This document shows, piece by piece, positions 42,426 through 51,765 of a stretch of DNA of 64,000 nt. The stretch comes from Aequorivita sp. (GTDB lineage: Bacteria; Bacteroidota; Bacteroidia; Flavobacteriales; Flavobacteriaceae), in contig JAGXGE010000001.1 of assembly GCA_024637015.1 (NCBI GenBank), forward strand, positions 1-64,000, given 5' to 3'. A program made the translations under genes and the position numbers. The first letter of the stretch is position 1. Each line of letters begins with the position of its first letter. The notes under the pieces are model-generated. The model made no database searches. It worked only from the letters and a program-made list of their open reading frames with translations, and was not told the origin of the DNA.

Positions 42426-43286
42426 ATGAAGAAACTATTGATTCTAGCAGTATGTTCTAGTTTGGCATTTACCTCTTGTGTATCGAGCAAGAAATATGCT
42501 GAGCTTGAAGCGAAACAAAAAAACACGCAAGATTTACTGAACACAGCAACAGTTAAACTTAACGACTGTCTTACTGAAAGAGCAGCTTCTACGGCACGGG
42601 CTAAACAACTTGAAGAGCGTTTGGCAGATATGAAAAAAACCAATGCCGATCTTATTCAAAGTTCAAAAGACCTTACAATGCTAACATCTAAAGGTGCTAC
42701 CAACCTTGAAAAATCGTTGGAAAGTCTTAAAGAAAAAGACATGAAAATCACTCGTCTTCAAGATGCAATGAACAAAAAAGACAGTGTAACACTTGCATTG
42801 GTGACTAGTTTGAAAAAAGAAGTTGGTATTAATGATCCAGATATTGAAGTGAATGTTGAAAAAGGAGTTGTGTATATTTCTCTTTCTGACAAAGTAATCT
42901 TCAAGAGTGGAAGCTATCAAATTTCAGGAAGAGCTACCGAAATCTTAGGTAAAGTTGCTAAAGTAATTAACGGAAAGCCTAATTTTGAAGCAATGGTTGA
43001 AGGACACACAGATAATGTTCCTTACAGCAATGGCTTGTTATTAGACAACTGGGATTTAAGTGTAAAAAGAGCTACCGCAATTGTACGTGAGTTACAAAAA
43101 CTTGGTGTATCACCATCTCGTTTGGTTGCAGCCGGTCGTGCAGATTATGTGCCATTGGTACCTAATGACACTGCTGAAAACAGAGCTACCAACAGACGTA
43201 CTCGTATTTTGGTGCTTCCAAAAATAGATCAGTTCTATGATATGATTGAAAAGGAAATGAAAAACCTTGAAGCTTCAGGAAAATAA
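42426..43286 (+). CDS. OmpA-family peptidoglycan-binding lipoprotein
   Basis: A 286-residue protein. Residues 1-18 are a lipoprotein signal (AFTSC). Residues about 25-125 form an alpha-helical coiled coil (KYAELEAKQKNTQDLL onward). Residues about 140-275 are an OmpA C-terminal domain: VIFKSGSYQISGRA, VEGHTDNVPYSNG, LSVKRATAIVRELQKLG, AENRATNRRTRILVLP. The Asp and Arg that bind diaminopimelate are present. It should tie the outer membrane to peptidoglycan. A clear promoter precedes it and a terminator follows it. Confidence 0.92.
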   Translation: MKKLLILAVCSSLAFTSCVSSKKYAELEAKQKNTQDLLNTATVKLNDCLTERAASTARAKQLEERLADMKKTNADLIQSSKDLTMLTSKGATNLEKSLESLKEKDMKITRLQDAMNKKDSVTLALVTSLKKEVGINDPDIEVNVEKGVVYISLSDKVIFKSGSYQISGRATEILGKVAKVINGKPNFEAMVEGHTDNVPYSNGLLLDNWDLSVKRATAIVRELQKLGVSPSRLVAAGRADYVPLVPNDTAENRATNRRTRILVLPKIDQFYDMIEKEMKNLEASGK

Positions 43287-43307
43287 TTTTCTGAAATAAA
43301 AATAATA

Positions 43308-43338
43308 AAAACCCGGTCCCGAAAAGACCGGGTTTTTT
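43308..43338 (+). terminator. Terminator of the OmpA-family gene
   Basis: The stem aaaacccggtc/gaccgggtttt with loop ccgaaaa is followed by T residues on the plus strand. Confidence 0.88.
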
Positions 43339-43419
43339 ATTGGCTATATCAAAAGAATCTTTTAATGGGTTTTTGTATCTTAGATAAGAAAATAGAACAT
43401 TTTATAATATTTTAAAAAA

Positions 43420-43755
43420 ATGGAAGAATTCAAAACCAATTGGACTCGCGAAGAACTCAAAGCCTATATTTTGCTATACTGTGCCTATGCCAATTTTATT
43501 GAAACCAAAGCAGAAAAAGACTTTATAAAATCGAAAGTGGGTGAAGAAGAATATCGTCACATCCACAAAGAATTTGATCAAGATAATGATTATCAACGTA
43601 TACAAAAAATTCAGAATACCGTAGCACGCTACAACTACTCAAAAAATGAGATAGACATACTTTTTGAAAACATAAAAAAAATGTTTCTTGCAGACGGCTC
43701 TATAGATATTCTTGAAGAAAACATATATCGGGGGTTACAGCATTTGCTGAAATAA
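43420..43755 (+). CDS. Small helical protein, possibly TerB-like
   Basis: A 111-residue acidic, helical cytoplasmic protein. The end FLADGSIDILEENIYRGLQHLL resembles the closing helices of TerB-like domains (DG followed by a spaced Glu), but the match is weak. No signal peptide or membrane segment. The NTF2-like reading frame begins almost at its stop codon, in another frame. Function not recognised. Confidence 0.65.
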   Translation: MEEFKTNWTREELKAYILLYCAYANFIETKAEKDFIKSKVGEEEYRHIHKEFDQDNDYQRIQKIQNTVARYNYSKNEIDILFENIKKMFLADGSIDILEENIYRGLQHLLK

Positions 43756-43829
43756 ATTATATAAACTCTGAAATCATTCGCGAAAAAGAATTAAATATCA
43801 TCGAAAAGTTCTACGAAGCTTTTGCAGAC

Positions 43830-44255
43830 TTGGACGCAGAGCGTATCGTTGAATATTATGACGACGATATAACTTTTGAAGATCCAGCTTTTGGGGTATT
43901 ACGGGGCGAAGAGGCTAAAAACATGTGGCGAATGCTTTGTCAAACCCAACAAGGGAAGGATTTCAAAGTAGTAACCTCAAACATAGAATATACTCCCGAA
44001 GCGGGAAAAGCACGCTGGGAAGCCTTTTATACCTTCAGTAAAACAGGAAGAAAAGTCCATAATGTAGTTAATGCTTATTTCAAATTTAAGGATGGAAAAA
44101 TCATAAACCACGTTGATAAATTCAGTCTTTACAGATGGTCCAAACAAGCTATAGGTTTTAAAGGCTTTTTGGTTGGTTGGACGGCTTTCTTCAAACAAAA
44201 ACTTAACCAGCAAACACGGTTTCTACTTTCAGAGTTTCAAAAGAAACGGAACTAA
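43830..44255 (+). CDS. NTF2-like/SnoaL-like protein (true start uncertain)
   Basis: The coordinates use the only conventional start (TTG at 43830), giving 141 residues. The NTF2/SnoaL-like sequence clearly begins upstream: the same frame reads KELNIIEKFYEAFADLDAERI from about 43785 and stays open past the stop of the previous gene. No ATG, GTG or TTG is available there. The pattern YYDDDITFEDPAFGVLRG and MWRMLC is typical of SnoaL-like proteins, which bind small hydrophobic ligands in a cone-shaped pocket. A rare start codon (ATA 43761 or ATT 43776) or a frameshift may be involved. Confidence 0.75.
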   Translation: MDAERIVEYYDDDITFEDPAFGVLRGEEAKNMWRMLCQTQQGKDFKVVTSNIEYTPEAGKARWEAFYTFSKTGRKVHNVVNAYFKFKDGKIINHVDKFSLYRWSKQAIGFKGFLVGWTAFFKQKLNQQTRFLLSEFQKKRN

Positions 44256-44261
44256 TAAAGA

Positions 44262-44879
44262 TTAAAGCTCTAAACTTCCCTTTCCCTCACGAATCACAAC
44301 AGCTTCATCCCCAGTGAGATCAATTACTGTCGAAGGGATATTCCCCCCATAACCACCATCAATAACAAGGTCAACCAAATTGTCCCATTTTTCGAGAATA
44401 AGTTCGGGGTCGGTGGTATATTCTATCACTTCATCCTCATCCTTTATGGATGTTGAGATTATGGGGTTTCCCAATGCCTGAACAATAGCACGCGTTATGG
44501 AATTGTCTGGCACTCGAATACCTACTTCTTTTTTCTTTTTAAAAACCGTCGGAAGATTATTGTTTCCTGGCAGAATAAATGTATAAGGTCCTGGTAGGTT
44601 TCGTTTTAGCAATTTAAAGGTAGGAGTGTCAATTTGTTTCACATAATCACTTAGATTGCTTAAATCCTCGCATACAAAAGAGAAGTTTGCCTTTTCAAGT
44701 TTCACGCCGCGCAACTGTGCCACGCGTTCCATCGCGCGGTTATTTTTTATATCGCACCCCAAGGCATAAACGGTATCGCTTGGATAAATAATTACTCCAC
44801 CATCGCGAAGAATTTTTACAACCCGCTTAATTTCCTTTGGGTTGGGGTTTTCTTCGTAAATCTTTATAAATTCAGCCAT
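44262..44879 (-). CDS. L-threonylcarbamoyladenylate synthase (Sua5/YrdC/YwlC family)
   Basis: A 205-residue YrdC-fold enzyme that makes threonylcarbamoyl-AMP for the t6A modification of ANN-decoding tRNAs. Key pattern: GGVIIYPSDTVYALGCD, LRGVKLEKANFSFVC, GPYTFILPG, VGIRVPDN and ISTSIKDEDE. It is of the short form, without the Sua5 C-terminal domain. It converges on the NTF2-like gene with only 6 bp between the stops. Confidence 0.9.
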   Translation of the reverse strand: MAEFIKIYEENPNPKEIKRVVKILRDGGVIIYPSDTVYALGCDIKNNRAMERVAQLRGVKLEKANFSFVCEDLSNLSDYVKQIDTPTFKLLKRNLPGPYTFILPGNNNLPTVFKKKKEVGIRVPDNSITRAIVQALGNPIISTSIKDEDEVIEYTTDPELILEKWDNLVDLVIDGGYGGNIPSTVIDLTGDEAVVIREGKGSLEL

Positions 44880-44993
44880 AGCGAAACTTTTTTGTTTTAA
44901 ATATAAAGCATTTTATAAGAATTAACAACTTCTCGAATAACGCATAACATAAAAAATGTATTTCATCGTTATTCCTTTTAACAAGATCTATTT

Positions 44994-45863
44994 ATGAAAA
45001 AACTCCTTATTCTAATTCTTTTCTTCGGAATTCAATTTAGTTACGTTTCCTGTTCAAAAGACAATGAAAACAATACTGAACAACCGTTGGTTGCCGAAAC
45101 TTTTATGAACGTTTCATACGGAAGCAATTCCCAAGAAAAATACGACATCTATTTACCCGCAGAACGCTCCTCAGAAAAAACGAAGGTAATTGTGCTTGTA
45201 CACGGCGGTGGATGGACCGGCGGCGACAAGACAGATATGGATTTTTTGGTTCCCTATATAAAACTTAGGCATCCCGATCACGCAATAGTTAATATTAACT
45301 ATGTGCTTGCAGATATAAATACTCCAGCATTTCCAAACCAATTTTTGGATGTGGATGCAGTAATTAATAAGCTTACAACTGAAAAAGAAAATTTACAGAT
45401 TTTACCACAGTTTGCACTTATTGGCGCAAGTGCGGGTGCACATATTTCTTTAATGTATGATTATGCCTATGACCCTGACGACCAAATAAAAATGGTTGGA
45501 GACATTGTGGGACCTTCAGATTTTACCGACCCATTTTACAGTGAAAATCCCGATTTTCCGCTTTTGATGGCGGCATTGGTCGATGAAAACGCATATCCTC
45601 CAGGAACAAATTATGCTGAAGTTTTAAGCCCAGCGCTTTGGGTTTCAAACACCAGTAGCCCTACCCTACTTTTCTATGGAAACGCAGATCCTCTGGTGCC
45701 ACTTTCAAATGCTACAACATTAAATTCTGCGTTAAACACAGCGCTAATAGATCATAATTTTACAGTTTATGAAGGCGGTCACGGAGATTGGTCAAACGTA
45801 GATATTGAAGATATGAAAGCACAAATAAGTGCTTATGTAGATACATATTTGGAAGTAAATTAA
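44994..45863 (+). CDS. Alpha/beta-hydrolase esterase, lipoprotein
   Basis: A 289-residue envelope hydrolase with lipobox YVSC (about Cys20). The oxyanion motif is VLVHGGGWTGGDK, the nucleophile Ser lies in IGASAGAHISL, the acid is in GNADPLVPLSNA, and the His in YEGGHGDWS. This is the bacterial hormone-sensitive-lipase/BD-FAE-like esterase pattern. The ester substrate is unknown; short acyl or carbohydrate esters are typical. The gene stands alone and is followed by a strong terminator. Confidence 0.85.
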   Translation: MKKLLILILFFGIQFSYVSCSKDNENNTEQPLVAETFMNVSYGSNSQEKYDIYLPAERSSEKTKVIVLVHGGGWTGGDKTDMDFLVPYIKLRHPDHAIVNINYVLADINTPAFPNQFLDVDAVINKLTTEKENLQILPQFALIGASAGAHISLMYDYAYDPDDQIKMVGDIVGPSDFTDPFYSENPDFPLLMAALVDENAYPPGTNYAEVLSPALWVSNTSSPTLLFYGNADPLVPLSNATTLNSALNTALIDHNFTVYEGGHGDWSNVDIEDMKAQISAYVDTYLEVN

Positions 45864-45926
45864 TAGAGATTCGGATTTACAAAAAAATAATTCCAATTTT
45901 GTATTTCTAATTAATCTTACAACATA

Positions 45927-45957
45927 AAAAAAGCCACTTTTAGAAAGTGGCTTTTTT
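45927..45957. terminator. Bidirectional rho-independent terminator
   Basis: A perfect 14-bp stem (aaaaaagccacttt with aaagtggctttttt) has loop tag. It separates the convergent esterase and S8 protease genes. Confidence 0.92.
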
Positions 45958-45975
45958 AGAATTTCTATTTTTTAT

Positions 45976-47193
45976 TTAAATATGTATAATAGAATCTGGG
46001 TTACCATCTGGATCTCCATTGACAGTACCACTAGTAGATGGATTACCTAAAAGTAATACTCCTGCCGCATGTGGAGCTGCCATCGAAGTTCCGCTTATGG
46101 TATTATAACCACCATCTTTCCATGTAGAAAACACACTTACTCCTGGTGCGCAATAATCTATAGGAGGATTTCCATAATTGGAAAACGAAGCCCAATTATC
46201 ACTGCTATTCATAGCCGAAATGGTATAAACATTAGGGCCATTTGCTCTAGCTGGCGAATGATTGTTAGCGTTATCTGATTCATTTCCAGCAGCAAGTGCA
46301 AATTTAACTCCCGTAGCCGCTGCAGATTTTACTGCATTATCAAGGGCTGTAGAGACACCTCCACCTAAACTCATATTGGCTACATCACCGTTATTTCCAT
46401 TGGCAGCAACATAATCTACTCCAGCAATTACTCCAGAATTGGAGCCACTACCTCTTCTATCCAATACTCTTACTGCCACAACAGTACTTCCAGGTGCAAC
46501 TCCAACAGAACCAATGTTATTATTTTTAGCCGCAATGGTTCCTGCAACGTGAGAGCCATGTCCATTTTGATCATCAGGGCTCTGATTGGATGGAGAACCT
46601 GTTAAGAAGGATATAGATCGGGCAACATCTACGTTCAAATCTGGATGGTCTAAATCTATCCCTGTATCTATAACCCAAGCTGTATGGGTTGACGTTGTAG
46701 TACCTCCACCAACTCTTGTTGTGCCATAAGGTACCACTTGAGGATCAGATCCACCACCACCATTTCCACCGCCTGGTCTACCCAATTGTACGATAAAATC
46801 TTGTTCTATACTTTGTATTCTAGAATCCTGACTTAACATTTCTACTTGTTCTTTAGTTAAATCAGCCGTAAACCCTATAATGGAATGACCATAAGTATTT
46901 AAAATAGATTTTTCAGTTAAGCTTACTGATTTAAATTCATCTGCAAATACAGCTTTAAGAGAATTCATTTGGGTTTTATATTCACTAACTGATTTCGTCT
47001 TAGGCAAAACTGGAATACTTCCACTCTCGGTACTTTTATAAACTACCGTGTACCTGCCCGAAATAACTTGGGAACTATTTTCAATAAAATTTTCTGGGGT
47101 AGTTACCGTTTCCTCAATAGAATCAGATTGACAACCAACAATAGCTAGGCCAAAAATACCTAGCAAGATTAATTTGAAGCTGTTTTTTTGCAT
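45976..47193 (-). CDS. S8 subtilisin-like serine protease, lipoprotein
   Basis: A 405-residue protease. The start MQKNSFKLILL gives a signal peptide with lipobox IVGC (Cys21); a longer reading from 47229 would bury it. Residues about 45-135 form an I9-type propeptide (GRYTVVYKS, GFTADLTKEQVEML). A Gly-rich linker leads to the catalytic domain: Asp176 in VIDTGIDLDH, His212 in NGHGSHVAG, Asn304 in AAGNES and Ser370 in SGTSMAAPH. No T9SS domain is present, so it is probably membrane-anchored and processes envelope or external proteins. Confidence 0.9.
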   Translation of the reverse strand: MQKNSFKLILLGIFGLAIVGCQSDSIEETVTTPENFIENSSQVISGRYTVVYKSTESGSIPVLPKTKSVSEYKTQMNSLKAVFADEFKSVSLTEKSILNTYGHSIIGFTADLTKEQVEMLSQDSRIQSIEQDFIVQLGRPGGGNGGGGSDPQVVPYGTTRVGGGTTTSTHTAWVIDTGIDLDHPDLNVDVARSISFLTGSPSNQSPDDQNGHGSHVAGTIAAKNNNIGSVGVAPGSTVVAVRVLDRRGSGSNSGVIAGVDYVAANGNNGDVANMSLGGGVSTALDNAVKSAAATGVKFALAAGNESDNANNHSPARANGPNVYTISAMNSSDNWASFSNYGNPPIDYCAPGVSVFSTWKDGGYNTISGTSMAAPHAAGVLLLGNPSTSGTVNGDPDGNPDSIIHI

Positions 47194-47226
47194 AATAAAT
47201 AGGTTTAAATTATTAATGATTTTTAC

Positions 47227-47234
47227 CAAACATA
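47227..47234 (-). promoter_or_regulatory. Candidate -7 box (TATGTTTG) for the S8 protease gene
   Basis: On the minus strand tatgtttg matches TAnnTTTG and lies about 33 bp upstream of the chosen start at 47193. This supports that start over 47229. No clear -33 TTG was found. Confidence 0.5.
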
Positions 47235-47596
47235 CAAATTATTACATTCTAAGTATTAATAATGATATTTTTTTCGTTAAAAGGTTGAATTTAATTCTAT
47301 AGAATACAAAAACAAGTATTATGAAACTCGTGTATAACTTTGGCGCCATATTTAAGACGGCAAACTCAGTCTTTAAATCTTTTCTTGAAGTGGCTATTTC
47401 CAAGTTGGATATTTGATATATGTATCAAGATTTCTACTCACAAGAGTATATGTGGTAAAAATGATATGAGGTTTTTTATTTTTTTGGAATTCACACTACT
47501 TTCTCTTTTTCTGAAATAGGAAAGTGTTATTGATTTTTGATTATGGAGATGAAAATCTTGACTCCTAAATTAGAAAATAATTTAAAAAACCCGAAT
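47235..47596. other. Gap of about 360 bp between the protease and uvrD; possible 31-codon ORF
   Basis: This AT-rich stretch holds no recognisable gene. One short plus-strand frame (47321-47416, ATG to TGA) would encode 31 residues beginning MKLVYNFGAIFKTANSVF; nothing supports its expression. No terminator hairpin was found for uvrD, which ends at 47597. Confidence 0.3.
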
Positions 47597-49918
47597 TCAA
47601 GAATTAACCACTTTCAGCTTTGCGAACCGAAGCAGTAACTTTTTCAAACCGCCGTTTTCAAAATCAATTTCCGCTTTTGTATCAGCGCCAACACCTTCAA
47701 TTTTAAGAATTTTCCCTTTTCCAAAGCGAACGTGTTTCACCATTGTTCCTACATTTAGATTAGCATCTTCAGCACTGAAATTTTTATCAGTATCGCTTAA
47801 AACTGGCTTCAATCTTCTGAGTTTTCGAAGTTGTTCTTCCGTTGGCCCCATTGGTGCTTTGCCCGCAACAGGTTTCCGAAGACGGAGTTTGCTATGATCA
47901 ACTTCATCGAAAATATCGGCATCCAACAATGGTTTGTATCTGTTTTCAGTAATTGGAGTCAAATACTCCAGAAAACTTTCGTCAATTTCCTCAATAAAGC
48001 GGCTGGGCTCGGCATCAATCAATTTTCCCCAACGGTAGCGGGATTGGGTATAAGTAAGATATGCCTGTTTTTCGGCCCGCGTTAAAGCAACATAAAACAA
48101 GCGTCGTTCTTCTTCCAGTTCACTTCGGGTATTCATACTCATTCCGCTTGGAAAAAGATCTTCTTCCATCCCAACAATATATACGTAAGGAAACTCCAAC
48201 CCTTTGGCCAAGTGGACGGTCATCAAAGCCACGCGATCGCCATCGCCCTTATCGTTGTCCAAATCTGTGGCGAGCGCAACATCTTCCATAAATTCTGAAA
48301 GTGAGCCTGTAGTATCGGCAATTTCTTTTTGTTCTTCCACAAAATCGCGCATCCCGTTCAGTAACTCTTCAATATTTTCAATTCGCGCGATTCCTTCGGG
48401 AGTACCGTCTTTTTTAAGTTCTTGCAGCAGACCTGTTTTTTTTGAAACGTGTTCTGTAATGGTGAAAGCGTCATAACCGTTGTTCAAAACCTGAAAACTT
48501 TCAATCATCGTAACAAAATCCTGCAGCTTATTTTTGGTGCCGGAATTTATCTTCAAATTAATTTTGTCGATGTTTTTCATTACTTCAAAAATCGAACGAC
48601 TGTAATGATTTGAAGCTACAATCAATCTCTCAATAGTAGTTTCACCAATTCCACGAGCTGGATAATTGATTACACGTTTCAGCGCTTCCTCATCTTTCGG
48701 GTTTAAAACCAAGCGCAAATACGCCAAGACATCTTTTATTTCCTTTCGTTGATAAAAACTGAGTCCACCGTATATCCTGTATGGAATATCTTTCTTCCGA
48801 AGCGCATCTTCAATCGCTCGACTCTGTGCATTAGTTCGGTACAAAATGGCGAAATCGCCATCTTTCAGCTGATGGTTCATTTTGTTTTCAAAAATGGAAC
48901 TAGCTACGAAACGTCCCTCGTCACCATCGGTCATGGTTCGATTTACGAGAATTTTATTACCTTCGTCATTGGCCGTCCAAACAACTTTTTCAAGACGTGT
49001 TTTATTCTTTTCAATGATACTATTTGCAGCGCTTACAATGTTTTTTGTGGAACGGTAATTTTGTTCCAAACGGAACACTTTCACATCGTCATAATCTTTC
49101 TGAAAATTTAAGATGTTGTTGATATTCGCTCCGCGGAAAGCGTAAATACTCTGCGCATCATCTCCCACAACACAAATATTTTGAAACCTGTCAGAAAGCG
49201 CACGAACAATCAAGTATTGGCTGTGATTGGTATCTTGGTACTCGTCCACCAAAATGTAGCGGAAACGGTTTTGATATTTTGCCAAAACATCCGGAAAACG
49301 AGTTAAAAGCTCGTTTGTCTTCAACAATAAATCATCAAAGTCCATTGCGCCTGCCTTGAAACATTTATCTACATAAGATTTGTAAATATCTCCCAATCGT
49401 GGCATTTTTGCCATTGCATCGGCTTCCATCAATTCAGGGTTGTTGAAATATGCTTTTACGGTAATCAGACTGTTTTTATAAGAAGAAATCCGCGAATAGA
49501 CCTGTTTGTACTTGTAAACGTCTTTATCAAGATGCATTTCCTTTATAACCGCGCGAATCACACTTTGAGAATCCTGCGTGTCATAAATAGTAAAATTGGA
49601 AGGATAGCCCAATTTATCTGCTTCAAACCGCAGGATTTTTGCGAAAATACTGTGAAAGGTTCCCATCCAAAGATTCTTAGCTTCACTCGCACCAACAATC
49701 TTCGAGATACGATTTTTCATCTCACGTGCTGCTTTGTTGGTAAACGTCAGCGCCAAAATATTAAATGGGTCCACGCCCTGCGACATTAAGTATGCGATAC
49801 GAAATGTGAGCACACGCGTTTTGCCCGAGCCCGCACCTGCAATCACTATCATAGCACCATCTTTTTGCAGCACTGGTGCACGCTGGGCATCATTGAGTTG
49901 TTCTAAATATCTTTCCAA
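47597..49918 (-). CDS. pcrA: UvrD/PcrA-type ATP-dependent DNA helicase
   Basis: A 773-residue superfamily 1A 3'-5' helicase for nucleotide excision repair and protein removal from DNA. Motif I is GAGSGKT (27-33), followed by LTFTNKAAREMK, VDEYQDTN, VVGDDAQSIYAFRGA, EQNYRST, VALMTVHLAKGLEFPYVYIVG and FYVALTRAEK. The C-terminal GTMVKHVRFGKGKIL Tudor-like region is typical of PcrA and binds RNA polymerase. The start is TTG (49916-49918); the conserved LNDAQRAPVLQ begins eight residues later and no ATG precedes it. Confidence 0.93.
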   Translation of the reverse strand: MERYLEQLNDAQRAPVLQKDGAMIVIAGAGSGKTRVLTFRIAYLMSQGVDPFNILALTFTNKAAREMKNRISKIVGASEAKNLWMGTFHSIFAKILRFEADKLGYPSNFTIYDTQDSQSVIRAVIKEMHLDKDVYKYKQVYSRISSYKNSLITVKAYFNNPELMEADAMAKMPRLGDIYKSYVDKCFKAGAMDFDDLLLKTNELLTRFPDVLAKYQNRFRYILVDEYQDTNHSQYLIVRALSDRFQNICVVGDDAQSIYAFRGANINNILNFQKDYDDVKVFRLEQNYRSTKNIVSAANSIIEKNKTRLEKVVWTANDEGNKILVNRTMTDGDEGRFVASSIFENKMNHQLKDGDFAILYRTNAQSRAIEDALRKKDIPYRIYGGLSFYQRKEIKDVLAYLRLVLNPKDEEALKRVINYPARGIGETTIERLIVASNHYSRSIFEVMKNIDKINLKINSGTKNKLQDFVTMIESFQVLNNGYDAFTITEHVSKKTGLLQELKKDGTPEGIARIENIEELLNGMRDFVEEQKEIADTTGSLSEFMEDVALATDLDNDKGDGDRVALMTVHLAKGLEFPYVYIVGMEEDLFPSGMSMNTRSELEEERRLFYVALTRAEKQAYLTYTQSRYRWGKLIDAEPSRFIEEIDESFLEYLTPITENRYKPLLDADIFDEVDHSKLRLRKPVAGKAPMGPTEEQLRKLRRLKPVLSDTDKNFSAEDANLNVGTMVKHVRFGKGKILKIEGVGADTKAEIDFENGGLKKLLLRFAKLKVVNS

Positions 49919-50076
49919 AACTTCCTTTTCTTCAAGTTGTGAAAATAACCATTATGGAACTTTTATCTAAGGAGATTTTTGAGAAATTATAAACAAAAAT
50001 GGGTGACTCATTCTTATTTTAAAATTCCTATTTCAAAAACTATATTATTTTAAATATCTTTATAAAAAAACTTTCA

Positions 50077-51693
50077 ATGGATACATTTATATCTTTTCTA
50101 TCCCAAATTCCTTGGTGGGCTTGGATTCTTTTTTTTCTATTAATTGTAGCCATCCGCGACATCTTTTTCAACAAATACCACACTATAAGCCACAACTTCC
50201 CAATAGTTGGGCATATACGCTATATGCTGGAAAGCATTGGTCCAGAGCTTCGGCAATACATTGTAGCGAACAACCGCGAAGAGCTTCCTTTTAACCGTAT
50301 TGAACGCGGATGGATTTATGCTTCCGCGAAAAACGAAAACAATTACGAAGGCTTCGGAACAGACCGAGATATTTATGAGCCAAATTATATTTTCATAAAC
50401 AATTCGCTGCTTCCTTATAAAGTTGAAAAGAAAAACCCAAATTATAAAAATCCATATTTTGTGCCTTGTGCCAAATTAATGGGTGGCTATCACAAACGAA
50501 GAAGACCTTATCGCCCCACATCGATTATCAATGTTTCGGCGATGAGTTTTGGGTCTTTATCTGCAAGAGCAATAGAATCATTAAATAAAGGTTGCGCTTT
50601 GGCCTATTGCTACCACAATACTGGTGAAGGTGGACTCTCCCCCTATCACAAAACTGGTGCCGACGTGGTTTTTCACTTTGGAACCGGTTATTTCGGAGTG
50701 CGAGATGAGCAGGGTAATTTCTCGATGGAAAAAATAGTAAAATTGATAAAAGATAATCCACAAGTAAGAGCCATTGAAGTGAAAATTTCCCAAGGTGCAA
50801 AACCAGGAAAAGGCGGCGTGCTTCCCAGTGCCAAAATCACTCCTGAAATTGCAGAAATACGGCACGTACCTCTTGGTAAAGATGTGCTTTCACCTCCAAC
50901 CCACTCAGCTTTTGAAGGGGTGAAAGGTCTAGTCGATTTTGTGGAAAGCATTGCAGAAGCAACGGGTCTTCCTGTTGGAATAAAATCTGCAGTGGGTCGC
51001 TTAGGCGAATGGGAGCAACTTGCGAAAATCATGAAAGAAACTGGCAAAGGACCAGATTTTATAACCATTGACGGTGGTGAAGGTGGAACAGGCGCATCAC
51101 CCCCAAGTTTTGCCGATCACGTTTCCTTGCCGTGGCTTTTTGGTTTTGCGGAAGTATATAAAATATTTAAAAAGCTCGACATCTGTGATCAAATAGTTTT
51201 TATAGGAAGTGGAAAATTAGGTTTTCCCGCCAGAGCAGCCATGGCCTTTTCCATGGGAGCAGATTTGATTAACGTGGCACGTGAGGCTATGATGAGCATT
51301 GGCTGCATACAAGCACAACAATGCCACACAAACAAGTGCCCAAGCGGTGTTGCCACCCAAAACAAATGGTTGCAGCGCGGAATAAATATTGAGGATAAAT
51401 CGGTGCGGGCACATTTCTATTTTAAAAACTTCAGAAAAGAGCTGCTGGAGATGACACACGCCTGCGGTTACGAACATCCCTGCCAATTTACTATGGACGA
51501 TGTGGATTTAACCGTTGGCAATAAAAACCCTATTAATACTTTGTCCGAATCGTTTATGTACCATAAATGTCCTGTTCCTTTTGAAAGTGTAAAAGCGCTT
51601 TCCAATTGTCCGCATCTCGGTGGAAATTATCACAAAAAAGAGGCCAAAAAGGTGGTTAAGGTAATGAAAAAGGAAAATAAAGTTCGTTATTAG
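50077..51693 (+). CDS. Stand-alone FMN glutamate-synthase-like protein
   Basis: A 538-residue protein with one N-terminal transmembrane helix (about 12-30). Its body is the FMN-binding synthase domain of GltB: SIINVSAMSFGSLSARAIESLN, NTGEGGLSPYH, IDGGEGGTGASPPSFADHVSLPW, FIGSGKLGFPARAAMAF, and the iron-sulfur region IGCIQAQQCHTNKCPSGVATQ. It has no N-terminal glutaminase domain and no GltD partner nearby, so it cannot be an ordinary glutamate synthase by itself. Reaction and electron donor are unknown; a membrane-linked flavin reductase is possible. Confidence 0.88.
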   Translation: MDTFISFLSQIPWWAWILFFLLIVAIRDIFFNKYHTISHNFPIVGHIRYMLESIGPELRQYIVANNREELPFNRIERGWIYASAKNENNYEGFGTDRDIYEPNYIFINNSLLPYKVEKKNPNYKNPYFVPCAKLMGGYHKRRRPYRPTSIINVSAMSFGSLSARAIESLNKGCALAYCYHNTGEGGLSPYHKTGADVVFHFGTGYFGVRDEQGNFSMEKIVKLIKDNPQVRAIEVKISQGAKPGKGGVLPSAKITPEIAEIRHVPLGKDVLSPPTHSAFEGVKGLVDFVESIAEATGLPVGIKSAVGRLGEWEQLAKIMKETGKGPDFITIDGGEGGTGASPPSFADHVSLPWLFGFAEVYKIFKKLDICDQIVFIGSGKLGFPARAAMAFSMGADLINVAREAMMSIGCIQAQQCHTNKCPSGVATQNKWLQRGINIEDKSVRAHFYFKNFRKELLEMTHACGYEHPCQFTMDDVDLTVGNKNPINTLSESFMYHKCPVPFESVKALSNCPHLGGNYHKKEAKKVVKVMKKENKVRY

Positions 51694-51765
51694 AGTATTG
51701 AACCCAAAGTATCACTTGCTAATATTCCAAAAACACCTTAAGTTTGTTCACCTTTAAAAATATAT

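Noticed and set aside
47194-47229. Upstream start for the S8 protease
   Set aside because: It would bury the lipoprotein signal and the candidate -7 box at 47227-47234 would fall inside the coding part.
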